A stretch of DNA of 37,032 nucleotides from the NCBI GenBank assembly GCA_002380945.1, contig DFWO01000080.1, positions 1-37,032 of the forward strand. Reading direction: 5' to 3'. Source of the stretch: Methylococcaceae bacterium UBA4132. Lineage in GTDB: Bacteria; Pseudomonadota; Gammaproteobacteria; Methylococcales; Methylomonadaceae. Under the pieces are notes generated by a model. That model made no database searches, was not told the origin of the DNA, and saw only the letters and a list, made by a program, of their open reading frames with translations. Below are positions 1 through 7,985 of the stretch, piece after piece; position 1 is the stretch's first letter; each line of letters starts with the position of its first letter. The position numbers were made by a program, and so were the translations under genes.

Positions 1-139
1 CTCTATCACTTTGATTTTTACCACCACCTTATTTTTTTCATAATTACCTCAGATTGGGGGCATTTAGGCAGGATAAAAAGCCGTTAATCCCCCCCCTTTT
101 TTTTTAATGATAAAAGGTTTGTTGGGGTAAGCAACTAAC

Positions 140-577
140 TCATAATTTTGACTTTAGTTGTTTTAACTTACTTTTCAATTTATCGAAGAAAGACACTTTA
201 GGTGTTTTGGTGCATTCTTCGATCAAAATAGGAACTAGGGTTTCTGTTTCTACTACGTCAATGACAATAGTTTTGGGCTGACCACCTTTGGCATGAGCTG
301 CGGCGGCAATGACATACTTAGGTTGGATGACTTCATCAAAAGCAAGAAATTCTTCACAAGTGACTTTAGCCAGTGGTTTTTTGGTACTGTCTACCTTAGC
401 GGCAGGTGCAGGTGTTGTTACTGGCGTTGTAGCTGGGGTGGGTTCGGTAGTTGGTGCAGGAGCAGTTTTGCCTGCTTCTAAAGATGTGTTTGGCTCATTA
501 TCGACCGCAAAAATAGCGGTAGAACTGATTAACAGTACCGAAGCGATAAAACCAATTGTAGTGTGTTTTCTGTTCAT
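140..577 (-). CDS. HdeA/HdeB-like periplasmic protein with Pro/Thr/Ala-rich linker
   Basis: The 145-residue product has a signal peptide (hydrophobic core about residues 8-22, probable cleavage after A24). A low-complexity Pro/Thr/Ala linker follows (about 38-60), then a domain matching HdeA (about 70-135). The domain opens with TCEEFLAFDE and ends with a Pro-rich Cys segment. Its two cysteines, C74 and C122, are 48 residues apart, the spacing of the disulfide in E. coli HdeA. HdeA is an acid-activated periplasmic chaperone, so the same compartment and a chaperone-like role are plausible, but acid activation is not shown. The C-terminus is lysine-rich. The start is supported by AAAGGATG just upstream. 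The linker makes it longer than E. coli HdeA. It lies downstream of aspS on the same strand but seems a separate unit, with 150 bp and a hairpin between them. Confidence 0.75.
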   Translation of the reverse strand: MNRKHTTIGFIASVLLISSTAIFAVDNEPNTSLEAGKTAPAPTTEPTPATTPVTTPAPAAKVDSTKKPLAKVTCEEFLAFDEVIQPKYVIAAAAHAKGGQPKTIVIDVVETETLVPILIEECTKTPKVSFFDKLKSKLKQLKSKL

Positions 578-689
578 ACATTCATCCTTTATCGGTTAGT
601 GTTGAAGTTGCGGATATCAATACCAAAATATCCACACTTTCATTATTGCACCAGAAAAAGATGTTGTCACGTCGGGAACTTATCAAATT

Positions 690-715
690 GGAGTACAAAC
701 CCAGGTTTGTACTCC
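690..715 (-). terminator. Possible terminator hairpin after aspS
   Basis: A perfect inverted repeat has 12-base arms (690-701 and 704-715) around a 2-base centre, so the real loop would be about 4 bases. It begins 19 bases beyond the aspS stop. The T-rich tract that should follow on the minus strand is short and interrupted, so it is either a weak intrinsic terminator or another dispersed palindrome. Confidence 0.4.
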
Positions 716-734
716 GTCTCGAAAAAGTAGTGCG

Positions 735-2519
735 TTACTCTTTCGCTTTTCCAGCAGGTTTAATCAAGCGAATGCCCAATTCTTTCAACTGTTCATCGGT
801 GACAACCGCTGGTGCGCTGACTAATGGACACGCGGCGGATTGGGTTTTTGGGAAGGCAATCACATCACGAATTGAAGTAGAGCCAGTCATTAACATCACT
901 AAACGGTCTAAACCAAACGCCAAACCACCGTGCGGAGGCGCACCGTATTTCAACGCATCTAACAAGAAGCCGAATTTTTCTTGCGCTTCTTCATCACCAA
1001 TGCCTAGCAACTCAAACACAGTTTTTTGCATGGCAGGACGGTTAATACGAATCGAACCGCCGCCGACTTCGGTGCCGTTTAACACTAAATCGTAAGCGCG
1101 TGACAGCGCAGTCGCAGGATTTGCGACCAATTCTTCTACCGAACAGCTAGGGGCGGTGAATGGGTGATGAATAGCATTATAACGTTCGGTTTTTTCGTCC
1201 CAGTCGAACATCGGGAAATCGACTACCCAAACAGGTTTCCATTCGCCTTGTAGCATATTGAGGTCGTGACCTAATTTAACGCGCAACGCGCCCATTGCTT
1301 CGTTGACGATGCTGGCTTTATCCGCGCCAAAGAAAATTAAATCGCCGTTTTGCGCGCCTGTTTTTGCCATTACGCTAGCCCATACTTCAGCAGGGGCGAA
1401 TTTAACAATCGGTGATTGCAAGCCATCAATACCCGCCGCTAAATCGTTGACTTTAATATAAGCCAAGCCTTTCGCGCCATAGATGCTGACGTATTTGGTT
1501 AAATCTTCAATGTCTTTACGGCTTAAATCGCCCGCATTCGGTACGCGCATTGCCACGACGCGCCCTTTAGGGTCTTTAGCGGGTGTGGAGAAGACTTTAA
1601 AATCAACCAACTTCATGTCGTCGGCTATATCCACCAATTCCAACGGAATACGCAAATCAGGGCGGTCGATACCGTAACGTGATACCGCTTCGGCATGAGT
1701 CATGCGCGGGAACTGCTCAGGCAATTTTACGTCGATAATTTTGGCAAATAATTGACGAATCATTTCTTCCATGACATTCATGATTTCATGTTCAGTCATG
1801 AACGAGGTTTCAATATCGAGCTGAGTAAATTCAGGCTGACGATCAGCGCGTAAATCTTCGTCACGGAAACAACGCACCACTTGATAATAACGGTCAAAAC
1901 CTGCCACCATCAAAATTTGTTTATAAAGTTGTGGCGATTGTGGCAAGGCGAAAAATGAATTTTCATGCGTACGACTAGGCACGATGTAATCGCGTGCGCC
2001 TTCTGGCGTGGCTTTAGTCAAATATGGCGTTTCGATTTCAAAAAATTCATTGTCATCGAGGAAATTACGCAACACGCGCGTAACATCACGGCGCACCCGC
2101 ATTTTTTCCTGCATAGCGACACGGCGTAAGTCGATGTAACGGTATTTTAAACGCAGCTCTTCATTAACTTCGATGTCGCTTTCAACAGGAAACGGCGGTG
2201 TTTCCGATTCGTTTAACACGTCGATTTCTTTGGCTAAGATTTCAATCGCGCCAGAGTGCATATTGGCGTTAATCGTACCTGCTGGACGGTCACGCACTAC
2301 GCCTGAAATTCTCAGCACATATTCACTACGAACGTGTTCAGCGGCTGTAAAGGCTTCGGCATAATCGGGATCAACCACCACCTGCACCAAACCCGCACGG
2401 TCGCGTAAATCAATAAAAATAACACCGCCGTGATCGCGTCGTCTATGTACCCAACCGCAGATAGAAACGGTTTCGCCCAGTTGTTGTGTGTTCAGTTCTC
2501 CGCACTTGTGAGTACGCAT
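735..2519 (-). CDS. aspS: Aspartyl-tRNA synthetase, probably non-discriminating (Asp/Asn)
   Basis: The 594-residue bacterial class IIb enzyme charges tRNA-Asp with aspartate (E. coli AspRS is 590). An N-terminal OB-fold anticodon-binding domain (about 1-105) contains GWVHRRRDHGG. The catalytic core has motif 1 near ETPYLTKATPEGARDY, motif 2 FRDEDLRADRQPEFTQLD and motif 3 GLAFGLDRLVML, with the bacterial GAD insertion between motifs 2 and 3. H30 and G81 occupy the positions where E. coli has Leu and Lys. In Pseudomonas-type AspRS, His and Gly at these sites mark enzymes that also make Asp-tRNA-Asn for amidation by GatCAB. That functional reading is inference. The start ATG is preceded by AAGGAAA. 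In relatives fmdB usually lies directly upstream; here a broken nuclease gene and repeats separate the two. Confidence 0.97.
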   Translation of the reverse strand: MRTHKCGELNTQQLGETVSICGWVHRRRDHGGVIFIDLRDRAGLVQVVVDPDYAEAFTAAEHVRSEYVLRISGVVRDRPAGTINANMHSGAIEILAKEIDVLNESETPPFPVESDIEVNEELRLKYRYIDLRRVAMQEKMRVRRDVTRVLRNFLDDNEFFEIETPYLTKATPEGARDYIVPSRTHENSFFALPQSPQLYKQILMVAGFDRYYQVVRCFRDEDLRADRQPEFTQLDIETSFMTEHEIMNVMEEMIRQLFAKIIDVKLPEQFPRMTHAEAVSRYGIDRPDLRIPLELVDIADDMKLVDFKVFSTPAKDPKGRVVAMRVPNAGDLSRKDIEDLTKYVSIYGAKGLAYIKVNDLAAGIDGLQSPIVKFAPAEVWASVMAKTGAQNGDLIFFGADKASIVNEAMGALRVKLGHDLNMLQGEWKPVWVVDFPMFDWDEKTERYNAIHHPFTAPSCSVEELVANPATALSRAYDLVLNGTEVGGGSIRINRPAMQKTVFELLGIGDEEAQEKFGFLLDALKYGAPPHGGLAFGLDRLVMLMTGSTSIRDVIAFPKTQSAACPLVSAPAVVTDEQLKELGIRLIKPAGKAKE

Positions 2520-2563
2520 AAGGTTTCCTTGTTGGTAAAAATAAAATAGGTTGGTGAATTATA

Positions 2564-2590
2564 GCGTTCCAACGCGCTATGTTGGAATGC
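2564..2590. repeat. Short palindrome (GTTCCAAC/GTTGGAA type)
   Basis: Ten-base arms at 2564-2573 and 2581-2590 (one G·T-type mismatch) flank a 7-base loop. The arm sequence recurs at 3762-3782, which shows a dispersed intergenic repeat family. Confidence 0.7.
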
Positions 2591-2600
2591 AGTTTTAGTT

Positions 2601-2673
2601 ATAGGATGTGCCGACGATAGGAGGCGCATCAATTGCGAATGAATGATGCGCTTCGTACTTCAGCGCATCCTAT
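2601..2673. repeat. Nested palindromic intergenic repeat, about 73 bp
   Basis: Outer arms ataggatg (2601-2608) and catcctat (2666-2673) enclose inner arms gcgcatca (2624-2631) and tgatgcgc (2644-2651). The nested hairpin resembles REP/MITE-like elements. It lies between the nuclease pseudogene and aspS, where it could affect RNA stability or termination. Confidence 0.65.
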
Positions 2674-2686
2674 CGATGCTGAGTTA

Positions 2687-3606
2687 TTATGTAGTTACCA
2701 TTTGATGATAACTGAAATAAATATTTCCTGTTTGTGACGCATGGCGTTTTTTGCGACAAAGCAAGCTGGTGAAATCAATACGTTCTTCAAGTACAGCCAT
2801 GAGATCACTGCCATCCATCAAAATGATTGCGGCACCTCCCGCTTGGTGGGCAGCAACTCCTTCTTGAGAGAAAGTATTAATTGATAAAAATACTCCAAGA
2901 GTATTTTCAAGTTTGGTTCTTACTTTGTCTGAAAAAATGGCTAAATCAGCTTTATTGACAGGTTCTTTTTGCCATTTAGCTTCAAAAAGATACTCGGTTC
3001 CTTCAAGTGAAAATGCTCCATCAATCTGCTCACCCAAATTTTTAAATGAGGCTTTGGGGTCAAGGTCAAATAAATAAAATAACTCATACATGATTTTTCA
3101 AGCTCGAATCCTCGTCCTTGAGCATTGCTAGAGCTTACCAATGTCATATATTCATTTTTAATAACTTCCAGTTTTTCTCTAACCGCTTTATTTTCTTTTA
3201 GTTTATTAGCTGCTTGCTCTTGACGTTTTTTGACCTTTTCTTGTTCTTTTTTTTCATCTTGATGTGGTTCAACAAATTTTTTTAATTGAGTTACTGCATC
3301 TTTTGCTTTTTTAGCTTTTTGCGAACTATCGTCAATTTGATTGAGATGGGAAAAATCAGTCATTTTACAGATTTCATTACATATTTTGGTTAAGTCAGCA
3401 ATATATTTGCTTGGATTGGCAACTAAAAAATCTATAACATCAGATGCTATTTGGTGTTTGTAATTTTCCCAATTGAAATTATTCAAAATGGCTGGAGTCG
3501 ATAGGCATAATTGAAGAAATTCGCGTAAGTTGCGTTTATACCAATAGATGGAGCAAAGTGCTTCTTTGAGTGCGATTATAGCCGCTGGTGAAAGTTGTTG
3601 TGCCAA
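2687..3606 (-). pseudogene. Frameshifted PD-(D/E)XK (restriction-endonuclease-like) protein
   Basis: Two overlapping reading frames together encode one protein of about 306 residues. The upstream frame begins at a TTG (3606) six bases after a perfect AAGGAG, a better start than the in-frame codon at 3654. It carries an N-terminal helical region (SIYWYKRNLREFLQL) and a Lys/Glu-rich coiled coil, reaching GRGFELEK. The protein continues in the other frame with IMYELFYLFDLDPKASF and then a nuclease core, EQIDGAF and YLFEAKW. The D...ExK signature is that of PD-(D/E)XK nucleases of the Mrr-like type. The frames join if one A is restored in the five-A run at 3094-3098 (minus strand). This is a true pseudogene or a homopolymer sequencing error. 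The intact family looks like an orphan restriction-type nuclease, and its substrate is unknown. It interrupts the fmdB-aspS neighbourhood. Confidence 0.75.
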
Positions 3607-3692
3607 GTGTAACTCCTTAAAATAAGCCCCCGTGCCAAGCCTGATAAGATGCACCGAGGAATGAAGCCGCGTAAGTTGCGCTGGTGATAGCT

Positions 3693-3867
3693 AACCCAAC
3701 AAACACCGAATATGTTGGGTTGCCAAAAAGCGGCAACCCAACCTACTAAAATATTTCATCGTTCCAACGCTCTGCGTTGGAATGCCTAAGTTGACGCTCC
3801 AGCGTCTTCCTGTACACGCAACGCCAGAGCGTTGCAGGATGAGTTCCCACGCTGGATCGCTGGGAAC
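3693..3867. repeat. Cluster of five to six consecutive palindromes
   Basis: Back-to-back hairpins occur here. 3693-3701/3713-3721 pairs aacccaaca with tgttgggtt. 3714-3724/3732-3742 has perfect 11-base arms. 3762-3770/3774-3782 pairs ttccaacgc with gcgttggaa. 3793-3806 pairs gacgct with agcgtc. 3819-3824/3829-3834 pairs caacgc with gcgttg. 3843-3849/3861-3867 pairs gttccca with tgggaac. Several share their cores with palindromes elsewhere in the window. The small reading frames crossing this stretch are not credible genes. Confidence 0.75.
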
Positions 3868-3884
3868 TATGAATTATGGCTATT

Positions 3885-4142
3885 TTAATTTTTCGGGCAA
3901 CTGCTGGTATTGCAGGCACTGCTGGGTGCTGATGCTTCACCTGCGACATTTTTCTTCGTGCCGCTTTTAAAATCAGTTTCATACCAGCCACTACCTTTTA
4001 AACGAAAACCTGCGGCTGAGATTTTTTTCATCAATTCAGGTTTAGTACACGCGGGACAAACAATGAGTGGTGCATCACTCAGCTTTTGTAATGCCTCATG
4101 CTGATGACCGCAAGATTGGCATTGATATTCATAAATTGGCAT
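3885..4142 (-). CDS. FmdB-family zinc-ribbon protein
   Basis: The 85-residue protein starts MPIYEYQCQSCGH. Its zinc ribbon is built from two CxxC pairs (C8/C11 and C29/C32), followed by the family's FRLKGSGWYETDFK segment and a low-complexity Ala/Ser/Cys tail. The family is named after FmdB, a putative regulator in methylotrophs, but for most members the function is unknown. In gammaproteobacteria a member commonly lies just upstream of aspS, as here apart from the intervening nuclease and repeats. The start is backed by CGGAG seven bases upstream. It is divergent from pyrC across about 100 bp. Confidence 0.9.
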   Translation of the reverse strand: MPIYEYQCQSCGHQHEALQKLSDAPLIVCPACTKPELMKKISAAGFRLKGSGWYETDFKSGTKKNVAGEASAPSSACNTSSCPKN

Positions 4143-4243
4143 AACTGACTCCGTAAAAAACAGCAGATATAGAGGTTGGTGTTAGTTTTTCAACACACTT
4201 ACCTATAGAATAACGGGCTATTTTACAGATTTACGGCTTAACA

Positions 4244-5269
4244 ATGAAAACATTAACGATTACTCGCCCCGATGATTGGCATACACACGTCAGAAATGGC
4301 GCGATTTTAAAGACAGTTTTGCCGCACACAGCCGCTCAATTTGCGCGGGCGATTATTATGCCTAATTTGAAACCGCCAGTCATAACAGTAGCGCAAGCCT
4401 TAAATTATCGGGAAGAAATTTTATCGGCATTGCCCAAAGATGCGAATTTTACCCCGTTGATGACCTTATATTTAACTGCCGCCACCACGGTGGAAGACAT
4501 TAAAGCCGCTGCCGATTGTGAACACGTTCATGCGTTCAAATTATACCCTGCGGGTGCAACGACTAATTCCGATGCAGGTGTAGCGAATATCGCGACGATT
4601 TATCCGTTATTGGCAGCAATGGAAAAATATGAGTTACCGTTGTTATTACATGGTGAAGTAACGGATGAAACCTGTGATATTTTTGATAGAGAGCGCGTGT
4701 TTATTGAGCGTCATTTAACGGCTATCACACGGGATTTTCCTAATTTACGCGTGGTGTTGGAACACGTTACCACTAGCGAAGCGGTGCAATTTGTCGAATC
4801 AGCGGGTGAGAATGTGGCGGCAACCATTACTCCGCAACACTTGCTATTTAATCGTAATGCGATTTTAGCAGGCGGCATACGTCCACATTATTACTGTCTG
4901 CCTATTCTTAAGCGTGAACAACATCGCCTTGCATTGGTTAAAGCAGCAACCAGCGGTAATGCTAAATTCTTTTTAGGCACAGACACCGCGCCGCACTTAA
5001 CGCATACCAAAGAAAATGCCTGTGGTTGTGCAGGTTGTTACAGTGCGTTTGCGGCAATAGAGTTGTATGCCGAGGCGTTTGAGCAAGTAAACGCATTGGA
5101 TAAATTAGAAGGCTTTGCCAGTTTTTATGGGGCAGATTTTTATCGCTTGCCCAGAAATACCGACACCATCACCTTAGAAAAACAGACGTGGACTATACCC
5201 AGTGCTTATGGTGACATTACGCCGTTAAAAGCAGGGGAAGATTTGAGCTGGAAACTGATTAACAGCTAG
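4244..5269 (+). CDS. pyrC: Dihydroorotase, class II homodimeric type
   Basis: The 341-residue enzyme interconverts carbamoyl-aspartate and dihydroorotate, the third step of de novo pyrimidine synthesis (E. coli PyrC 348). Visible metal-site motifs are DDWHTHVRNG with H13 and H15, the carboxylated lysine K99 in AFKLYPAGATT, the histidines in LLHGEVTD and EHVTT, and the catalytic aspartate in GTDTAPH. The Cys-rich CGCAGC segment after the last motif is also typical of this class. No strong ribosome binding site precedes the ATG, but the protein begins at the usual family position. It is monocistronic or loosely followed by rnt. Confidence 0.96.
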   Translation: MKTLTITRPDDWHTHVRNGAILKTVLPHTAAQFARAIIMPNLKPPVITVAQALNYREEILSALPKDANFTPLMTLYLTAATTVEDIKAAADCEHVHAFKLYPAGATTNSDAGVANIATIYPLLAAMEKYELPLLLHGEVTDETCDIFDRERVFIERHLTAITRDFPNLRVVLEHVTTSEAVQFVESAGENVAATITPQHLLFNRNAILAGGIRPHYYCLPILKREQHRLALVKAATSGNAKFFLGTDTAPHLTHTKENACGCAGCYSAFAAIELYAEAFEQVNALDKLEGFASFYGADFYRLPRNTDTITLEKQTWTIPSAYGDITPLKAGEDLSWKLINS

Positions 5270-5315
5270 AGACTTACACCGCAACGTCTACACTGCATGG
5301 CACACCGTAACTGCA

Positions 5316-5336
5316 TTCCCACGCGGCGCGTGGGAA
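5316..5336. repeat. Palindromic repeat (TTCCCACGC/GCGTGGGAA)
   Basis: Perfect nine-base arms at 5316-5324 and 5328-5336 flank a 3-base loop. The ttccca/tgggaa core matches the hairpin at 3843-3867. It sits between pyrC and rnt and argues against any rnt start upstream of 5375. Confidence 0.75.
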
Positions 5337-5374
5337 CGAAAAATATTTTTATTACTTGGACTAAAATCACCTTA

Positions 5375-5998
5375 ATGGATAACCCAATCATCCCGCTAGA
5401 AAAACGCTTTAGAGGTTATTTGCCTGTTGTTATCGACATTGAAACCGCAGGCTTTAATCCCAAAAAAAATGCTTTATTAGAAATTGCCGCTGTGATTGTT
5501 GAACTGAACAGCGATTGTGAACTGCACATTACTGAACACTATACAACCCACGTTATACCGTTTAAAAATGCTGAATTGGATGAGGCGGCACTTAAATTTA
5601 ATGGTATAGACCCTTATCATCCCTTTCGTATGGCGATTGATGAAAAAGACGCACTGGAGATGATGTTTAAACCGATTAGAGCGGCGATTAAGCGTAATAA
5701 CTGCACAAAAGCAATTTTAGTAGGACATAATCCCGCGTTTGATATTGCCTTTTTAAATGCGGCGATTCATCGCACACAAATAAAACGTAGTCCGTTTCAT
5801 CCGTTTAGCACTTTTGATACGGCGACCTTAGGCGGTTTGGCGTATCAACAAACGGTATTGGCAAAAGTGGCACAAGCGGCGGGTATGGAGTGGGATAACG
5901 AGAAAGCCCATTCTGCGTTATATGATGCGGAAAAAACGGCAGAATTATTTTGTAAAATTGTGAATCGTTGGAAACATCTGGAAGCGAAAGACGCGTAA
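5375..5998 (+). CDS. rnt: Ribonuclease T
   Basis: The 207-residue DEDDh-family 3'-5' exoribonuclease trims tRNA and other stable RNA 3' ends. The active-site residues are visible: D21 and E23 in VIDIETAGF, D123 in GHNPAFDIAF, H179 and D184 in AHSALYDAEKT. The spacing and the KRSPFHPFSTFDTATL segment fit RNase T rather than other DEDDh enzymes. I chose the ATG at 5375 (MDNPIIPLEKRFRGY) because an in-frame start at 5297 would run through the palindrome at 5316-5336 and give an unconserved 26-residue leader. The gene runs toward grxD. Confidence 0.93.
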   Translation: MDNPIIPLEKRFRGYLPVVIDIETAGFNPKKNALLEIAAVIVELNSDCELHITEHYTTHVIPFKNAELDEAALKFNGIDPYHPFRMAIDEKDALEMMFKPIRAAIKRNNCTKAILVGHNPAFDIAFLNAAIHRTQIKRSPFHPFSTFDTATLGGLAYQQTVLAKVAQAAGMEWDNEKAHSALYDAEKTAELFCKIVNRWKHLEAKDA

Positions 5999-6010
5999 AT
6001 GCTGTGTAGA

Positions 6011-6026
6011 CGCGACGTTAGTCGCG
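6011..6026. repeat. Hairpin between convergent rnt and grxD
   Basis: cgcgac (6011-6016) and gtcgcg (6021-6026) flank a 4-base loop between the two convergent genes. It may act as a weak bidirectional terminator, though no T tract is clear, or it may be another dispersed palindrome. Confidence 0.5.
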
Positions 6027-6053
6027 CCTATCACTATAAGGCAAGACTATTGA

Positions 6054-6371
6054 CTATTGTGCCGCTGCTAATCCTAACAAGTGAACTAACTCACCTTTGG
6101 TATACAAGTCGGTAACAATGTCACAACCGCCAACCAACTGTCCGTTAATATAAAGCTGCGGATAAGTTGGCCAATGTGAATATTCTTTCAGTGCTTCACG
6201 CAATTCGGGGTCTTCAAAAATATTCACTGCTAAATATTTTGCATTGCAGGCGGCTAACACTTGTACGGTTTGCCCAGAAAAACCACATTGTGGAAAATCG
6301 GGTGTACCTTTCATATATAAAACCACGGGGTTGTTTTCCAGTTGATCTTTGATTCTTTCTATAACGCTCAT
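6054..6371 (-). CDS. grxD: Monothiol glutaredoxin, Grx4 type
   Basis: The 105-residue monothiol glutaredoxin has the CGFS active site (C29), preceded by YMKGTPDFPQ and followed by WPTYPQLYINGQLVGGCDIV, which contains the cis-Pro and the GG-CD glutathione-binding segment. Proteins of this type bind a [2Fe-2S] cluster with glutathione and work with BolA-like partners in iron-sulfur trafficking. The ATG at 6371 is preferred because it gives the family's usual N-terminus; an in-frame GTG lies four codons upstream. It is divergent from hemF across about 175 bp. Confidence 0.95.
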   Translation of the reverse strand: MSVIERIKDQLENNPVVLYMKGTPDFPQCGFSGQTVQVLAACNAKYLAVNIFEDPELREALKEYSHWPTYPQLYINGQLVGGCDIVTDLYTKGELVHLLGLAAAQ

Positions 6372-6473
6372 AAGAGTAACCACTTAATAATTAATAAATA
6401 AAAACCCACTAAGTTTATCAACTTTAGGCACACTTTGCCAATGTGTGGTTTATAGTGATTGTATACGCAAATT

Positions 6474-6502
6474 GTACAGACCTTGTGATACAGCGTCTGT
6501 AC
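6474..6502. promoter_or_regulatory. Inverted repeat upstream of hemF
   Basis: gtacagac (6474-6481) and gtctgtac (6495-6502) are perfect eight-base arms 13 bases apart, ending 44 bases before the hemF ATG. The centre-to-centre distance is 21 bp, two helical turns, which suits a dimeric regulator. It could alternatively form a leader hairpin. I do not recognise the motif. Confidence 0.4.
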
Positions 6503-6546
6503 GATGTTAATTAGGTTTATCAATACAATGAAATACAGGTTGAACC

Positions 6547-7461
6547 ATGAATACTGATGATATTGCTAGAGTAAAAGACTATTTACTTAATTTACAAGAC
6601 CATATTTGTACGGCGTTAGAGGGCGAAGAACCTAACGTACGTTTTGTTGAAGATAAGTGGCAACGTGCAGAAGGTGGCGGTGGTAGAACGCGCGTGATAA
6701 AAGATGGAGAAGTATTTGAACAAGGTGGGGTAAATTTTTCCCATGTAACAGGCTTTAAATTACCACCGTCCGCTACGGCTAAACGTCCTGAATTAGCTAA
6801 TCGGCAATTTCAAGCAATGGGTGTGTCATTAGTGATTCATCCTAAAAATCCCTACGTTCCTACTTCACACGCCAATGTACGCTTTTTAATTGCTGAAAAA
6901 GAAGGTGAACCTAGTATTTGGTGGTTTGGTGGTGGTTTTGATTTAACGCCGTATTATCCATTTAAAGAAGATGTACTGCATTGGCATCAAACCGCGCTGG
7001 TAGCGTGTCAACCCTTTGGTAAGTCTGTCTATCCTCGTTATAAAAAGTGGTGTGATGAGTATTTTTTTCTACCACATCGCAATGAAACACGCGGTGTGGG
7101 TGGTTTATTTTTTGATGATTTAAATGAAGGTGGTTTTGAACAGTGTTTTGAGTTTATGCGTAGCGTAGGCGATCATTACATTCAAGCCTATTTGCCCATT
7201 ATACAAAAACGCAAAGACACACCATACAGTACCAAAGAGCGTAATTTTCAACTGTATCGTCGTGGGCGTTATGTGGAATTTAATTTCATTTATGACCGTG
7301 GCACGTTGTTCGGTTTGCAATCAGGGGGAAGAACGGAATCTATTTTAATGTCCATGCCACCTGTCGCGCACTGGCAATATAATTGGCAACCTGAACAAGG
7401 CAGTGCGGAAGCCGAATTGTATGAAACCTATTTGAAACCACAAAATTGGCTAGGCATTTGA
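6547..7461 (+). CDS. hemF: Oxygen-dependent coproporphyrinogen III oxidase
   Basis: The 304-residue soluble enzyme oxidatively decarboxylates coproporphyrinogen III to protoporphyrinogen IX in heme synthesis, using O2. It is close to the E. coli length of 299. Family signatures are present in order: GGGGRTRVIKDG, EQGGVNFSHV, the SLVIHPKNPYVPTSHANVR segment, WWFGGGFDLTPYYPF, and GGLFFDDLNEGGFE. The C-terminal region RRGRYVEFNFIYDRGT-FGLQSGGRTESILMS is complete. AGG lies upstream of the ATG. A methyltransferase-like gene starts 3 bases after its stop, so the two are probably co-translated. Its presence, with a bd oxidase elsewhere in the window, indicates an oxygen-using organism. Confidence 0.97.
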   Translation: MNTDDIARVKDYLLNLQDHICTALEGEEPNVRFVEDKWQRAEGGGGRTRVIKDGEVFEQGGVNFSHVTGFKLPPSATAKRPELANRQFQAMGVSLVIHPKNPYVPTSHANVRFLIAEKEGEPSIWWFGGGFDLTPYYPFKEDVLHWHQTALVACQPFGKSVYPRYKKWCDEYFFLPHRNETRGVGGLFFDDLNEGGFEQCFEFMRSVGDHYIQAYLPIIQKRKDTPYSTKERNFQLYRRGRYVEFNFIYDRGTLFGLQSGGRTESILMSMPPVAHWQYNWQPEQGSAEAELYETYLKPQNWLGI

Positions 7462-7464
7462 ACG

Positions 7465-7974
7465 GTGAAATTACATATTGGCGGCAAGCAAGTCAAAGAT
7501 GGCTGGAAAATTTTAAACATTCAAGCAGGCGAGGGTGTTGATTTTGTTGGCGATATTAGCGATTTAAGCCAATTTTCTGAGGGGAGTATTGATGCGATTT
7601 ATGCCAGTCACGTTTTTGAACATGTTCCGCAACGCCTATTTTTCATTACACTCACAGACATATTGAGAGTGTTAAAAAAGCAGGGAAAATTTTATATTTC
7701 AGTACCTGACATGGATGTTCTTTGTCGCTCTTTTTTAGACCCAAACCGAACACCAGCACAAAAACATCATATTGTAAGGATAATGTTTGGTGGACAAACG
7801 GATGAATTTGATTTCCATTATTTTGGCTGGAATGAATTATTGTTAACCGATATTTTAACGAAAGTAGGATTTTCAACTTTAGAAAGAGTGCTCTCACTCA
7901 AGCTGTTTGATGATACCAGTGACTATGCACCTTATGGCGAGCCTATCAGTCTTAATATGATTGCCACGAAGTAA
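7465..7974 (+). CDS. SAM-dependent methyltransferase-like protein (COG4627 type)
   Basis: The 169-residue protein starts at GTG three bases after the hemF stop, which implies translational coupling. It opens MKLHIGGKQVKDGWKILNI and contains DFVGDISDLSQFSEGSIDAIYASHVFEHV, the motif II/post-I region of class I methyltransferases. ILRVLKKQGKFYISVPD then matches motif III of short proteins annotated as predicted SAM-dependent methyltransferases. There is no classical GxGxG motif I, which is normal in this subfamily. The substrate is unknown. Position next to hemF may only be a convenience of transcription. Confidence 0.75.
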   Translation: MKLHIGGKQVKDGWKILNIQAGEGVDFVGDISDLSQFSEGSIDAIYASHVFEHVPQRLFFITLTDILRVLKKQGKFYISVPDMDVLCRSFLDPNRTPAQKHHIVRIMFGGQTDEFDFHYFGWNELLLTDILTKVGFSTLERVLSLKLFDDTSDYAPYGEPISLNMIATK

Positions 7975-7985
7975 AAGCCATTGCA

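Noticed and set aside
73..115. C8-T9 homopolymer block downstream of the HdeA-like gene
   Set aside because: Possibly unstable or a sequencing artefact, but no gene or regulator depends on it.
309..599. Plus-strand frames antisense to the HdeA-like gene
   Set aside because: They mirror the Pro/Thr/Ala linker codons and have no independent support.
3089..3105. Programmed -1 frameshifting in the nuclease gene
   Set aside because: A five-A run allows single-site slippage, but there is no proper X XXY YYZ heptamer and no clear downstream stimulator; a one-base indel is simpler.
3746..3991. Small frames on both strands across the palindrome cluster
   Set aside because: They consist of repeat sequence and show no protein features.
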